Source: Stenopsyche tienmushanensis (taxonomy: Eukaryota > Arthropoda > Insecta > Trichoptera > Stenopsychidae). Taken from it: a DNA stretch of 64,000 nucleotides. How positions within the stretch are numbered: position 1 is the first letter of the stretch; each line of letters starts with the position of its first letter. Made by a program: the position numbers and the translations under genes. Shown one piece after another: positions 21,633 through 34,600 of this stretch. The stretch lies in the NCBI GenBank assembly GCA_008973525.1, contig WACJ01000501.1, forward strand, positions 930,001-994,000, given 5' to 3'. The notes beneath the pieces were generated by a model, which saw only the letters and a program-made list of their open reading frames with translations, did not search any database and had not been told where the DNA came from.

Positions 21633-24600
21633 ATGAAGATGGCATTTCGTGCTAATCTTAGAGCCTTTGGGGAACGAGCCTTCCGGAGTAAACGCAGGTC
21701 AGATATAACATGATGTAACCTAAATATTTAAATATAATATTGAAAGTGTTACTCTTGTGAAATATCAATAATTCGCATAGCTATCTAGAATTTAAAAAAA
21801 TGTGTCGTTTTTAGCTTGAGTAATCCGGGATGGACCAAGCGACAGTTCAGCAGTGAGACTGAAAAATCGACAGTAAATATTCCATCCAAAGAAAAGGTCA
21901 CACCATTACCGCCGCTGACTGAAGCTATGCCTGGTCTCCCCAAACTTATATACTCTACTTCCAAATTTGAAAATGACAAGACTAAAGTTACTACGTTAAG
22001 CAACGGTTTGAGAGTTGCGTCTGAGAAGCGTTTCGGTCAATTTTGCACAGTCGGCGGTAAATAAAATAACATTGTAAATTTTATATTAATTGAATTAAAA
22101 TACAGTGGAACCTCGATAAACCGTTCCCGCATAATACGTTTTCCCGGATGGACCGTTCATTTTTTATAGTCCCGTCAAACTATTATTATTTGAAGCTTTC
22201 CCGCATTCACCGTTTCCCGCAATTACCGTTTTTTTCCAGGGTCCCTTGGAAAACGTAAAATCGAGGTTTCACTGTATTAATAAATATTGTTTTCAATTTT
22301 AGTCGTCGTCGATTCAGGCTCTCGATATGAAGTATCATACCCAAGTGGAGTTTCACATTTTCTTGAAAAAATGGCATTTGGGGTGAGTTTTGTAACAAAA
22401 ATTATTTTTATAATTTCGTTATAAATAACTAATAAATGACATTTTTGACGCAGTCTACACATCGCTATAAAAACAGAGATCAGTTATTAATGGAATTAGA
22501 AAAGCATGGAGGAATATGTGATTGTCAGGCATCTCGGGATGCTTTCTTATATGCAACCAGTATTGATAGCCGTGGACTTTCAACAGCTATCAAGGTACTG
22601 TATGATTACTATCTAAATAAATATATGTTTAACCTTTGCGATACTGATTTAAATCCCTTACTATAAACACTGCTGGGTAGAATTTGTATAGCGTCATTAA
22701 AACTTATGTGCACTGTGAAATAAATAAAATTATAACTAAAAAATTGCGCAACTAAAATTTATGACATTGCATGATTTCAAGGGCTTAAAAGTGAATGATA
22801 TTTTTTTGTTCTAGGTACTGGCTGAAGTAGTTTTAAGACCCAATATTTCAGAAGACGAAGTTGATTTTGCCCGTCAGTCTGTCTCGTTTGAATTGGAAAC
22901 TCTTGCCATGCGACCTGAACAAGAAACAATATTGATTGATATGGTGCATGCGGTAAGTCTAATATGTATTTTAGAGTGAAAATTTTGTATTAAATATCAT
23001 AAAATGGACTTAAAAAAATCCGAAAATATTTTTTAGGCTGCATATCGAGATAATACGCTCGGCCTCCCAAAGATCTGTCCACAAGCAAATACGGAAAAAA
23101 TTGAAAGAAACACGCTATTAAAATATTTAAGTAATCATTATGTACCTAAGCGAATGGTGGTTGCAGGCGTCGGGGTAATAGAATTTATTAAAATAATCAT
23201 TTTTAATTAAATTGAGTTTCATGTATATTATTTCACTGTGGATAATGCATTTTTTAGGTAGAACACGATGAATTGGTTGAATACGTTCAGGAAAATTTTA
23301 TTGATAATCCTTCGGCATGGTCAGAAGTTGATTCTAAAACTACTATGGATCCAGATACATCCATCGCACAATATACAGGAGGTTTAGTACAAGTTAGTAA
23401 AAAATTAATCGAAAATCTGTAGCAAAATGAGTTTTAAGGTTGAAGAAAGAAAATAAATTTCCTATAAGAATCATATTAGAAGTCGATCCTAAGACAATTT
23501 TAAATTGAAAAGTAGCTCCCAAGACAAAAAAGGTTGGACGATCCTGAAGTAAAGGATATATACATATCCAGTGGCGGTCCTTCCATAAAATTGCGAAGTA
23601 TTATCACCCTCATGTAGTAAATAAATTTTAAATGAAATATAAATAACAAGTAGTATTTATAGAAAGAAAAAAAATGTATTTCGTTGGTTTGAGAACCACT
23701 GCTTGAAAGTTGTAAAATGAAGATCACATATCTATACCTTTGATTATGTAGAACATAACCTGAAAATTTTACGTATATACACTCATAGGTTAAAAAGATA
23801 TGTAAATTATTATAAAGGTCTTGATTTCTTGCGAAATTTGCCTAAAACGAGCGGCCCCCACAGCATTTTCACACCAAAAAGCGCGGTTCTCAAAGTGTTA
23901 ATATTCACTCATTCTTTTTAATATTTGAAATATAACGTCATTCAAATGTTTGCTGCGGTTTTGCTTGATGGCATGTATTCGAGATGTCCAATTTACGATG
24001 ACATTGTCGCATAAATCTGACTGAATGGTGTGTTATGTTGACCTTGATGGCATCAATTGTTAGTGATTTATATGCGCAGACTTGCCATTTAACCCTGTGA
24101 GTAATGAGCAAATTTAAAAATGATGAAGTCGTTGATGCCATAATCGTTTTACACCGATTATGGTGTATCAGCTCCTATCAGCGTGGCACTCAAAAGGTTC
24201 TCGACAGCCTTTCTCTTATCAATAGAGAGTTTCTTCATCCTGTAAATAATTACTAGAATAGATTATTTGATGGTAAATGTGTGGCTCACCTCTGAAAGTT
24301 CTGGAATGACCTGCCTTTGAAGCATTCCCACCAAAATTTACCCAATCAACTTGGTCCGTTTTCTCACTCGTTTAAGCAACTAATATTTGAACCTTGTTCT
24401 TATTGATCTGATACACGTTGCTATTAAATATTAAAAATTCGACTTCTTCAGGGCAGTAAATATTGAGATCTCGGCCAATTAAAAATATTGGATCAATTTT
24501 GATCCCTATTTTATATTGTATTGAAAATGATGTAGATTTTAAAACTTGTTTAAACATTTTTACTTGCAGGAAGAATGCGAAATACCATTATACCAAGGAA

Positions 24601-26798
24601 CAGATCTGCCTGAACTTTCTCACGTAGTTATTGGTCTTGAAGGTTTGTGATAAAATATATTTTTGTAGAAATAAAATATACGCTGATTTTGTCCGATTAA
24701 TGATAAAATACAGTTATGGAGCGCCATAAAGAGGTTATAATATGAATTGATGAGGTTGAGAGAAGTATGTAATATTACGACAGGAGGCTGTAAATCAAAT
24801 AACTGCGGTGAAGTAACTCTATTTGTTGTTCTTCAGTTTACAGTTTTAATATTAGATCGATCGGTCTGAAGTGCTTCTGCGTACAATAAATTTTTGGAAT
24901 CCGGGTTGATCATCTTGCTGGATTTGATTGCACAACATGCCTGCTAACGCTTCAGTTGACATTTCCTGTCCTACGCGCTCCTGGATTCTAACTATTTGTA
25001 TGGCGTTTCACTCTATTTATTTTATTGAGTCACAACTATTACAGCATTCTCGCCAATTTACAGTTTTAATGGAAAAGTGATAATCTGATGGACAAATTAT
25101 TCATATTTCATTTTAACACAATAGAAATATTTTTACATAATTTTAAACAAAAATCAGCAAATAAGATGCGATCAAATAAAAATATAATAGGGTGTTTTAT
25201 CAGTATTTGGTGTTTTATAAGAATTAATGTTTATCTCCTCGTGAATATAATAGATTCTTCTTAAAATGTATTTGCTTTTTTATTACAGGCTGTTCTCATC
25301 AAGATGACGATTTTATTGCCATGTGTGTTCTTAACATGATGATGGGAGGAGGCGGCTCATTTTCGGCCGGAGGTCCAGGCAAAGGAATGTATACAAGGCT
25401 TTACACAAACGTATTAAATAGGTATTTAAAAAAGTCGCCATAAATTGTCATTTATTTCAACACACGCATTCGTAATATTTTATTATAATATAATTTGTAG
25501 ATACCACTGGATGTACAACGCTACGGCATATAATCACGCTTATGGAGATACTGGTCTATTTTGCATTCATGCATCAGCACCTCCGTCTAGAATAGGTGAC
25601 ACCATTGACGTTATAACCCGAGAAATGGTAGCAATGGGTGGTCAATGTTCAGATCAAGAATTGAGGGTGAGTTTCATACATGCATAAGTGGATAACACAT
25701 CCCTATATTAGATCCCCAGTCACCGATAATGAATGTCGTCATTTCCATCAATCCTGAGTCCTCCCCCCTTCAATTGTTCACACCCAGATGTGTCTATTTG
25801 TTTATCCGAGATGAAGCCTTTCGACGGGTGTACAGTCCTGAATCTAATATGACACGAGGGACTCTCATAATTGATTGACATACCGAAGGTAGCAGCAGCC
25901 CCGTCGATAGACGTAAGTGCCGCCAAAGCTTCCGACCTTGATTTCGCCCCGATGTCGATGTCATCCACAAAGGCAAGATACATTATATCTTCTTTCCATG
26001 AATGTGCGTATCCTGATCTGCCAGCCTCCCTCATAATTGCTTCCAACGCAATATTAAAGAGAATTGGGGAGAGGGTGTCCCCTTGTATTCTCCGAGAAGT
26101 TCACCCACGATGGGCGACAGCCGTCCGATGAGAGTCCTTGTGAATAATTTATATGATATATTTTAAAGGGATATGTCCCTGAGTATCAGCGGTGATGATA
26201 CTCAAACTGCCAGAACGAAATTTTTGATATTATCTGCAAAAGCTAGATATATTATCTTATCGTTCTAAAGATCTGCATGTCTCGAACTGCCAGCATCCCT
26301 CATAACTACTTATTAACATATTTTATCGTCATTTCAGAGAGCAAAAACACAATTACAGTCAATGTTATTGATGAATTTAGAAGGTAGGCCTGTTGTTTTT
26401 GAAGATATTGCGCGTCAAGTTTTGGCTACCGGGGAAAGGCGCAGTCCGAAATATTTCATTGATGCCATAGGTATGCGCGCGATAGATCATACAAATCTAC
26501 TTATTTATAAATCGATTCAAATTAAAATAATGTATTGCATGGATTTTAGAACAAATTACGGTTAAGGATATAAAGAGGGTCGCACAAAGATTATTATCAA
26601 CGCCTCCTTCAGTAGGCGCAAGAGGGCGTCTCAGGGCTATGCCCAAACTCGAGCAGGTTATTTTTGTTATTATTAAAATAAAATCATATGATGAATAACA
26701 AATTTAATTTTATATTCATGCAATTTTGAATCTTTTAGATCCAAAAGAATATCATTAGTCCACCATCTCAACCAGGCCGTCTCTCTCTCTTCAGATAA
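21633..26798 (+). CDS. PMPCA: mitochondrial processing peptidase alpha subunit (PMPCA)
   Basis: Thirteen exons: 21633-21697, 21815-22056, 22303-22382, 22454-22594, 22815-22952, 23037-23174, 23258-23392, 24570-24642, 25289-25421, 25501-25666, 26338-26470, 26550-26656, 26739-26798. All joins are GT-AG and in frame; 536 residues (human 525). The N-terminus [19 protein letters not shown] is an Arg-rich matrix-targeting peptide. M16-family features: [20 protein letters not shown] (no HxxEH zinc site, as usual for alpha), and the substrate-binding glycine-rich loop [20 protein letters not shown]. With the beta subunit it cleaves presequences in the matrix. Introns 2, 8 and 10 hold insertions. A poly(A) signal AATAAA lies at 26998. 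Confidence 0.97.
22103..22274. mobile_element. pogo/Tigger-like MITE in PMPCA intron 2
   Basis: 172 bp with inverted ends CAGTGGAACCTCGATAA and, in reverse, CAGTGAAACCTCGATTT, flanked by TA on both sides (22101-22102, 22275-22276). CAGTGRAACCTCGAT is the typical end of pogo/Tigger elements. It has no coding capacity. Confidence 0.88.
24837..25070 (-). mobile_element. 206-bp insertion with 14-bp target duplication in PMPCA intron 8
   Basis: tttacagttttaat occurs exactly at 24837-24850 and 25057-25070 and brackets 206 bp. On the minus strand the insert holds a 51-codon frame that includes [14 protein letters not shown] and ends [12 protein letters not shown] before TAA, resembling the end of a real protein I cannot name. 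No A-tail is seen. It could be a retrocopied mRNA fragment, a truncated retroelement or a nested exon. Confidence 0.6.
25700..26140 (-). mobile_element. reverse-transcriptase fragment in PMPCA intron 10
   Basis: The minus-strand frame 26046-25720 contains [10 protein letters not shown], a version of the RT catalytic YxDD box, preceded by [20 protein letters not shown] and followed by the thumb-side pattern [20 protein letters not shown]. Only this segment survives. A more decayed second copy of the same stretch lies at 26225-26310 in the same orientation. Confidence 0.8.
26225..26310 (-). mobile_element. second, diverged copy of the RT fragment
   Basis: Matches 25955-26040 in several blocks (agatatattatctta..., gatctgcatgtc, and ccagcatccctcataa versus ccagcctccctcataa). 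It is either a tandem duplication or a second insertion of the same element. Confidence 0.6.
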
Positions 26799-28172
26799 GT
26801 ATAAGGGATATGTCTAGATGTAAAATAGCTGGCGTTCAATCTGAAAATGTTAATCAACATTTAGTTATCACTTGTCATAGCTTATATTTTCATAATATGC
26901 GTTAATGATTGAATCGATTTTTATGTTAAAATCTTTATTATATAATTTTTATTGTTTTTATATAAGTATGAAAAGATTGTTATAGGATGTCATGTAAAAT
27001 AAAAAAAAACTTTAGCTCATAAACCAAATATATCTTTATTAATTCCTAATGAGTACTAGTGTAACATCTTATTATATATATATATTAAATTAAAAATCAC
27101 TACAAAACCTATCTATTTTTTCTATTTCTATGGAAATGATACTCAATAGATAACAATAAATGGAGTCTTATCAATTAGCATTCCCAAATATTAATATAAC
27201 ATGTGCGGAAAAAAATTAGGATTGAATATTAAATAAAATGAATATTTCAAATAATATATAGCTTATAAATTGACAATTGTGATTGATGCATATTTGGCAA
27301 ACACCAGTTTAATGTCTCGATAGCAATCAACAAGATTAATAATCGAGATATACGTTATAACGATTTGATAATCTGACAAATAATTTCTATTTCCGTTTAT
27401 GATTGCAATCAAAATAATTAGCCGCCTTTTTAATATTCAAGAACTACTACAAGTCTTTTTAGTAAATATATAAATTTTCATCTACTCATATACATCCAAA
27501 ATGTGATTACACCGTTATTGTTGGAAAAAATGCATTTGGAAATAAATTAAAAATCACCATAACTTAAATAATAGTGTCATATGTAAGAAATTTAAAGAGA
27601 GCTCAGTTTTGTACTTTTATTTTGGTAAATGCAAACAACGTCCACTACGATCGGACTGTATTCGAACACGTTTTTACAAAATTCATGCCGTTTTGCGTTT
27701 CTTTAAATTCAAATTCAACCGCGACGCTAATCTTTCTCTATAAATAACTGCTTCGGGCGGGCAATTGTAATAATCTGATAACCGGTACAGAGTGCATTTT
27801 ATTGTTGCGCAGTCATGCTTGAGATTTACAACCAATTTAGATAATTACGTCGTCAAAATGCTCTTGTTAATATTTCATGATGTAATTTAAATCTTATATA
27901 AAAAATAAAATTATACATTTTAGCTTAGTTGAATTTTTATTTTTATATATTTAGTTAGACGATGCATGTGATAATACTATCATAATATTGTTTTGGAAGA
28001 CATCTTCAGGTATTGCTTAAGATCAAATAGGAAGCAACGGCCACTTAATTATCCTCGCTAAGATTTGTACATTTGGTTGTTCATTTTTGTAAGGCACACA
28101 CTTAACATAGTCTATGTGGGTGCATTCTTGTATTAATTGGATGTATAATGGAAAGATTTGGAAGATTTATAT
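26799..28172. other. convergent spacer between PMPCA and SUCLG2
   Basis: Holds the 3' UTRs of the two tail-to-tail genes. AT-rich, no ORF or repeat recognised. AATAAA at 26998 could serve PMPCA. Confidence 0.5.
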
Positions 28173-29876
28173 TCAATAGGATTGCACGGCGAGAGAAGCT
28201 GCTCTATCGAGGTCTGCTGCTTCTTTGATCGGCAATTGCGATTCCTTTAATAATTTGCGCGCTTCTTGTACGTTGGTCCCTTCGAGTCGTACTACTAAAG
28301 GCACTTGTAAATCCATGCTGCGGCACGCAGCAATAATCCCTCGAGCTATTATTGCACAGTTTACGATACCTATAATTTAAACATATTAAGTAAATATCTT
28401 TTATTTCAGGCGATATATTTTTATAAAAATGATATCACCTCCGAAAACATTAACGAGGATGGCTTTGACGTTGTTATCAGCAGCTAAAAGTTTAAAAGCG
28501 GCCTTGACTTGTTCTTCACCGACGGAACCTCCGACGTCTAAAAAGTTAGCCGGTTTGCCACCACTTAGTGAGATTATGTCCATCGTGGCCATAGCTAATC
28601 CAGCGCCGTTAACTAAGCAGCCCACATTTCCATCCATGCCGATATAATTCAGATTATATTTGGCCGCTTCTACCTTTTATATAACAAAATTATTTACAAA
28701 TTTTACATGAATAAATATTCCGAATACATTCAAAGATGTGTGTACATAAATAGAATTTCATCAAATCGACCTTTGGACCGATGCTCATATTAGTGTGGGA
28801 TCCTTGAGCGTGTCACTTATTATAACGGATCGTCCGAAGCGGAACAATGATTTTAGAATTTATAGAAGCCGATTATCAATTATAAAATCGATCTATTGAT
28901 TATGTCAAAAGAATCAAAGATAAGACGACATAAGATTTTTAATTGTATAATTAGAATGTCGTGTAAGTTTATCTTCCAGATACCTCTCGTGGATCGCTCT
29001 CCGTGGTGTCATCCATTGCGAAGACGTCTTTCTGTCGAAATTTAGCATTGTCGTCGAAGTTAATCTTGGCATCTACTGATATGACTTGTCCATCATCTGT
29101 CTCGACCAGTGGGTTAATTTCTAATTGAACTGCATCGACCTAATACATCAGATTTTTACGTTAATAAAGATTTGCAAATGGGTAATCTTATAATAAGCGG
29201 CGCGTACCTGTAAAAATAATTTCCATATTTTTTTAATTTCTTCGGCGCATTTTTTTTTGAGTTCGCCGTCAAATTTGAGAAAGCTGGCGACTTCATCGGC
29301 CATTTCTTGTGTTACGCCTTGAAATATATCAATGGGTAGAGTTTTGATTAGCTCTGGAGTCTTTTCTGCGACTTTTTCTATGTCCATGCCGCCAGCCGGG
29401 GAAGCGACCAAGACGGGTCCGTTATGCTGCCGATCCAATATTATGGAGAGATACGTTTCTCTCATAATATTGACGCTTTCAGCCACCATGACTTTTCGCA
29501 CGAGGATTCCATCTTTGGGCGTCTGTTCGGTGATGAGTTTATTGCCGACCATTTTATTGGCCAGGGTGAAGATTTCATCAAAGTCCTTCGTCAAATGAAC
29601 GCCTCCTTTAAATCCGTTATCAAACCGCCCTTTGCCGCGACCACCAGCTAAAACTTGGGCTTTTATGACGTACTCCTTCGCTCTAAAGTCTTTCAGTGCG
29701 TTCTCATTGGACGTCGAGTCGATCACGCGAAATTTTTGTATATTTACATTATGCTGCTGCAAAAGAGATTTACTCTGGTATTCTTGCAGACTGAGAGCCC
29801 TCACTGGATTGAGTGCAAACGCTTTTTGTGCTTGAATGATCTTTCTAAACATGGTACTTCGAATTAGGGGAGCCAT
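28173..29876 (-). CDS. SUCLG2: succinyl-CoA ligase (GDP-forming) beta subunit
   Basis: Four exons: 29876-29208, 29139-28984, 28673-28439, 28369-28173, in frame, 418 residues (human SUCLG2 432). A basic targeting peptide ([18 protein letters not shown]) precedes the ATP-grasp start [18 protein letters not shown]. Nucleotide-binding [12 protein letters not shown] and GGVHLTKD follow, then [60 protein letters not shown] and the closing [13 protein letters not shown]. The tail NCAIIARGI...[10 protein letters not shown] matches the GTP-type paralogue rather than SUCLA2. With the alpha subunit it converts succinyl-CoA to succinate in the TCA cycle, making GTP in the matrix. Confidence 0.96.
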
Positions 29877-30612
29877 AATGAGCGCACTGATTATTCAACT
29901 GATATTAATTTCGACAACTTATAACATAAAATTAATATTCTTGAATTTGTCGAATGTATAAATCGATTTATTTCAACAAGAACTATGAAATCACAATAGT
30001 TTTGAAATGTTTTATACTTTTATCTGGCAAATAATCCGACCGATATGGACTTTGCACGTTGCATCGACTATATCTATCTTCAGTCGACTACGCGAAGAAG
30101 AAACTTCACTTTTAAAATTTGGCCCGCGCGCATTAATTTTCGGCCTTAAAATATTAATTTCATATTTAACAAACATTTTATTAATTGCATCAAATAGACG
30201 TAAAAATTTAAATAAACATCAACGATAATTTTGTATGCGTAACTTCATATTTTTTAAATGAATAAAAATGATATAAAATAATTATTACTATTTTAAGTAA
30301 AATATTTATATTGTAGAAGTGCTTCAAATATTATATATTTTTAAATTAATAAATTCTTCCATAGTATTTTAATAAGTGTTCAGTGTAGATAATAAAAAAT
30401 ATGCGAAAACATGTTATAATTGTGTTTCTTGTTATGGCCAATAATTATTGTCTTATGTTTACAGCAGTAGATTTGACAGGAGGTATTTCGTTATGACATT
30501 TTCAAAATAATCCCACATCTTCTTTGATGTGGAGTATATAAATACTCATAAATTTGACGAACAAATATATATTTGATATCATCATATATATATTAATATT
30601 GTCCTTATAAAA
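29877..30612. promoter_or_regulatory. divergent promoter region of SUCLG2 and the ZAD gene
   Basis: 736 bp between the two start codons, transcribed outward. No TATA box or named element could be assigned with confidence. The ATG frame at 30007-30228 is unsupported. Confidence 0.5.
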
Positions 30613-32590
30613 ATGGTCTTTGAAAGTGAAGCAAATTTTGCTGACAGTCATTTATTTTTAGTGGTAGATTTTAACTTCATATGTAGATTTTGTTTACGTT
30701 CTGGTGGTGCATTGACCGATATTTTTAATGAGGAAAAGGATTCAGAAATAGCAAATCAGCTATCTTCTTTTGCCAGTATCGATGTAAGCAAAACTACATA
30801 AAATTGCACAATTATTTTACTGGGACTGAGATTAAAAAAACATTAAATTTTCTTTTTAGGTCGAACCCAATGAAAATTTACCTACAAAGATTTGTCATCG
30901 TTGTCGTTACATGATTGAAACTTGTCATGAATTTAAAGAATTGGTAATGCAGTCGCATAAGACATTATTAGAGAGTGCCGAATCAGAATATAATGACTCA
31001 AAAGATAAGCTTATGGAAACCGACGACAGTAAGATGGAATTTAATGAGAAAGTAGAAGATAATTCTGAAATGATGTTATCGAAAGATAAATTGTTTTATG
31101 AAAGTATTTTAATCGGGAAAAATTCTGAAGACGATATCAATGCTCTGATTTTAAATAACTACAACGAAGAAGACGGAATTAATAAAAACATAGATGAGGA
31201 TAACAAAATGGATTTGAAAAAGCTTGTAGATTCAAATTTTGATTTAAAATTCCATAAAAGAAAACGGAAGCATAAAAGTGACAAAAAGAACGGTGACACC
31301 GAGTCTAATACAGATGCACAAAAATTAAAAGATTTTCCCACATTGTTTATAACATGCAAATCCAGATATTGTTTATTATGTCTTGAAAAATTTGAAGATG
31401 AAAGTGATCTACACAAACACATCGACAAGCACGTAGCGGGAACAAATTTAGAACCCTATTATATTTACAAAGAAAGAGATATTCCGTGTAAGCCATGTGG
31501 AAAATTCTTCAACTATCGATATTCATTTCTCATTCATCAACGTGAGCATTTGAATTTAAAACCATTTCATTGCACTTATGAGGGATGTGATAATGCATTC
31601 TTTTCCAAAGCGGCACTGAGAAATCATTTGCCCATTCATGCGCAAAGAAATTTCATTTGTTCCGTTTGTGCGTTGAGATTTAAACGCAAATCTGATCTGA
31701 GAGGTCACGAAATTATACACGAAGATGCCGGTGTTCAATACGAATGTCCGATATGTAATTGTGTGTGTAAAAATAGACTGACGAGAGCAGCGCACATGAA
31801 AAAACATCATAAACAACCAACGTTAGTCAAAATCATTTTAATTTCCATAATTCGTTCCATTTTAATAAAAAAAAAAGACTTTATTTTACAATGCTTATTT
31901 ATTACGTGAATTCAATTTATATTTAATCAAGTTTCATTTAAATAGGTACAAATGTGGATCGTGTCATAAACAGTATTTTAGTAAAAGTGAGCTTCAACGG
32001 CATGAATATATACATTCACCCGAGAAACGGTTTCGTTGCGATCGTTGTCCATATGCGTATTATTCGAGGAGTGCACTCTTGCGTCATGAAAAAATTCGTC
32101 ACATGCCTGACGAATCAAAAGAGAAAAATGAACCTGAACGCAAGTGTCCGCTATGTTGGCAAATTCACATTCCCATATCTCCGAGGATTTGTATGAAACA
32201 TTTGGAAGAGCCGACAGCAAAAGATTTTCCATACAGGTAATTCTATTTATTTGATATTATAATAAAATTGTTATGAAATACTCTTCATGAAAATCCTCAT
32301 GATATTCAGAAAAGACGTCTACATCAAAATAAAGTTATTATTGGTTAAATTGTGTGCATTTTGGATAAATGAATTCATTGTTTAGTCGTCACATTTGTTG
32401 TTTATTTATTTCATTTTTATTTTTTGTTTGTTTTAGATGTAACAACTGCACCAATGGATATCTAGAAAAGCTATGTCTTAAAAAACACGCCGATAGCTGT
32501 TTATCTATCAATCCTCAAATAACCCAAGACTGTACTGATAAAGTTATATCTACGATAGACAACAAATTTATATTTATGCAAGATAGTTAA
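30613..32590 (+). CDS. ZAD-type C2H2 zinc-finger transcription factor
   Basis: Four exons (30613-30783, 30860-31821, 31946-32236, 32437-32590) give 525 residues. The N-terminal ZAD domain uses CRFC (about residues 24-27) and CHRC (about 69-72), split by intron 1; ZADs mediate dimerisation and are expanded in insects. An acidic linker with a basic patch (FHKRKRKHKSDKK, about 188-200) follows. From about residue 227 come seven regular fingers, starting YCLLCLEKFEDESDLHKHID, then two irregular ones (RKCPLCWQI..., YRCNNC...). Likely a DNA-binding regulator; the target is unknown. Start ATG at 30613 is the first in frame. Confidence 0.93.
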
Positions 32591-32865
32591 TTTAATGATG
32601 GATTGTCAGTACTCTGCATGAATATGTGCTGTATTTAAAATAGGTTTAAAATTATTAGAAAAAAACAAATAAGTGTATGCCAAATATGTATTTTTATTTA
32701 TTTTGCATTCTTTATAACCAATAGAGATATAGTCATCGTAGTGCAGCCACAAACACAGTCCACTACAGAAATAGGGCTTTTTCTCTTATTAAAATTATAT
32801 GTAAAAAAACCATTAGTTCATACTTAGACGTTTGTAATAAGTTAATTAGTATAATGAGTTACGTA

Positions 32866-33170
32866 ATGTTTAGAAGCAAAAAAATGAAGAAAAGCAGTTT
32901 TTTAAATCCTGTAAATTCATTTTTTTTTTGTACTAAAAACTGTTCTAATACGGGAAACAATTGGTAATCCGAAGGAGCGATATCAGGAGAATAAGGTGGA
33001 TGCAATAGTAACTCCCATTTAATGTCCCAAATTATTTTGATAGTATTTTTTGCTGAATGGAGTTTTGCGTTGTCGTTGTAGCAACGAAGAACGCTTTCTG
33101 CACTTTTCTGCGAAAATTGTGCACATCCCAACAGCAAGGCTGGTCACAATAAACTGAACAATGACTGTTT
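32866..33170 (-). mobile_element. mariner C-terminal fragment
   Basis: The minus strand reads CYNDNAKLHSAKNTIKIIWD then LLLHPPYSPDIAPSDYQLF, the second and third catalytic-Asp blocks of mariner. The frame ends at an A-rich stretch. 5' part absent. It lies 280 bp past the ZAD gene. Confidence 0.85.
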
Positions 33171-34282
33171 CTAAGCAGCTCTTACTTTTTTTATAGTTTT
33201 TCTAAACAAAAGTGTAAAAACGGTTTGTATTTTTGGCACTACCGATATAAACGCTAATGTTTTTGAAATGATCAAAATACAAGTCAATGTCAAGCTTGAA
33301 ATAGATGCATTTGGGACCCATAATAGTGTTTCAAATAGGATCACTTTTGGTACTTATTGTATCAAGTCTACCTGAAATTTATATCCGTTTTTAGAATAAA
33401 ACAAAATTTTTCATACCTTAAATAATATAATTTCCATAATTTATGTTTACAAGTCCCAGTGTCCATCAGTTTTTTTCATTTAGGCTTATCTGAAACAAAA
33501 AATCAAAAATATTCTTAATATGAGTGTCGCTATTATATAACACTCAATATTTTTTGGTTAAAAGTAACAAAATGGCGCTGGTTTGAAAAAAGTTTGTAAA
33601 AAAACCCCTTTTTTAAATAAACATTTTGATTTGATTTTGCGAAGCACCATAGGCATACATGTGTAAAATAGACTCGTAAAATTTCAGACCAATCGGCGAC
33701 TTGATTTTTCGAAGTTTTATAAACGCCGCGTGCAAAAATGTCGCGTTTAAAATTTTAAGTACTAAAAAATTGTTGAAAAAGGAAATATACTACTAATCGG
33801 CGATTTCAGCTGCATAAAGCAATCTTTCAGCTATTTCAGCCTCATTTTTTTTGGGCTGATCTGGCGTCTTTGTGAGCTGTTCTAATTTTTTTTTGAAGAT
33901 TCGGAGCCTCGGCGGTTGAAAAGGCGTATAAGAAATTTGAACCGATTATGATCCCCATAACGACCATTATCCTTAAAATAGGTTCAAATCCTAGTTTATG
34001 TGTCGAGATTTCTAGTATTTTTACCACAAAATTTTGGTACCAGAGACTTTAACGCACGCGTTAAAACTCACATTGTTATTTTGTGTATTCTAACCGAGGT
34101 ACCTTTCAAATAAATCATCAGATGATAATTCTTCATAAATGCGTCTTAAGAATTGCTGAATTTCCTCGTTGAAAGAGGGGCGATGCTTATACAAATATAA
34201 CGATCTTATAGCTGCATGTTTCTACCATTCGTACCAAGAATTTGCGCCTTCCGAACAGTTTGAATACTGAGGGTCAGGTACT
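33171..34282. other. AT-rich intergenic DNA
   Basis: No gene or transposon motif recognised. The minus frame 34027-33842 has no support. Confidence 0.4.
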
Positions 34283-34600
34283 ACTCATTCGTCGGTCAGA
34301 AAAACGGACCGGTTGGACACATAGGCCTTGTGGCCACTCCGTTCTCTTCTTTTAGGGCTTTTTGCGACATTTTCTATGATCTGTTCTGATGTGCAGAATT
34401 TTTTGAAACGCCTACTATGTCTGCTAGCTCGCACACTTACAGTCGACGGTCATCCGATACCATTTTGTGGATTTTCTTCACCATTTCTGGGGTGGTTACA
34501 TCATGTGGTCGACCATTGCGCTGTTTAAACTACTTGCCTATGTTAGATACTTGTCACGGGCGCTATATACCATCGTCACGGCTTTCGCCTAATATTATAA
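34283..34600 (-). mobile_element. mariner N-terminal fragment with repeat B
   Basis: 34395-34515 on the minus strand encodes the mariner linker and second helix-turn-helix (TPEMVKKIHKMVSDDRRL). Next to it is repeat B (34283-34390), which shares cggaccggttgg and ccttgtggccactccgt with 41458-41595 and, reversed, 35826-35946. Repeat B sits beside mariner pieces in all three places, so it belongs to that element or a nested passenger. Confidence 0.75.

Noticed and set aside
29332..29867. Plus-strand frames over SUCLG2 exon 1
   Set aside because: Antisense shadows; the minus frame is an unmistakable ATP-grasp protein.
28173..29876. SUCLA2 (ADP-forming) instead of SUCLG2
   Set aside because: The C-terminal part with NCAIIARGI and [10 protein letters not shown] fits the GTP-type paralogue better.
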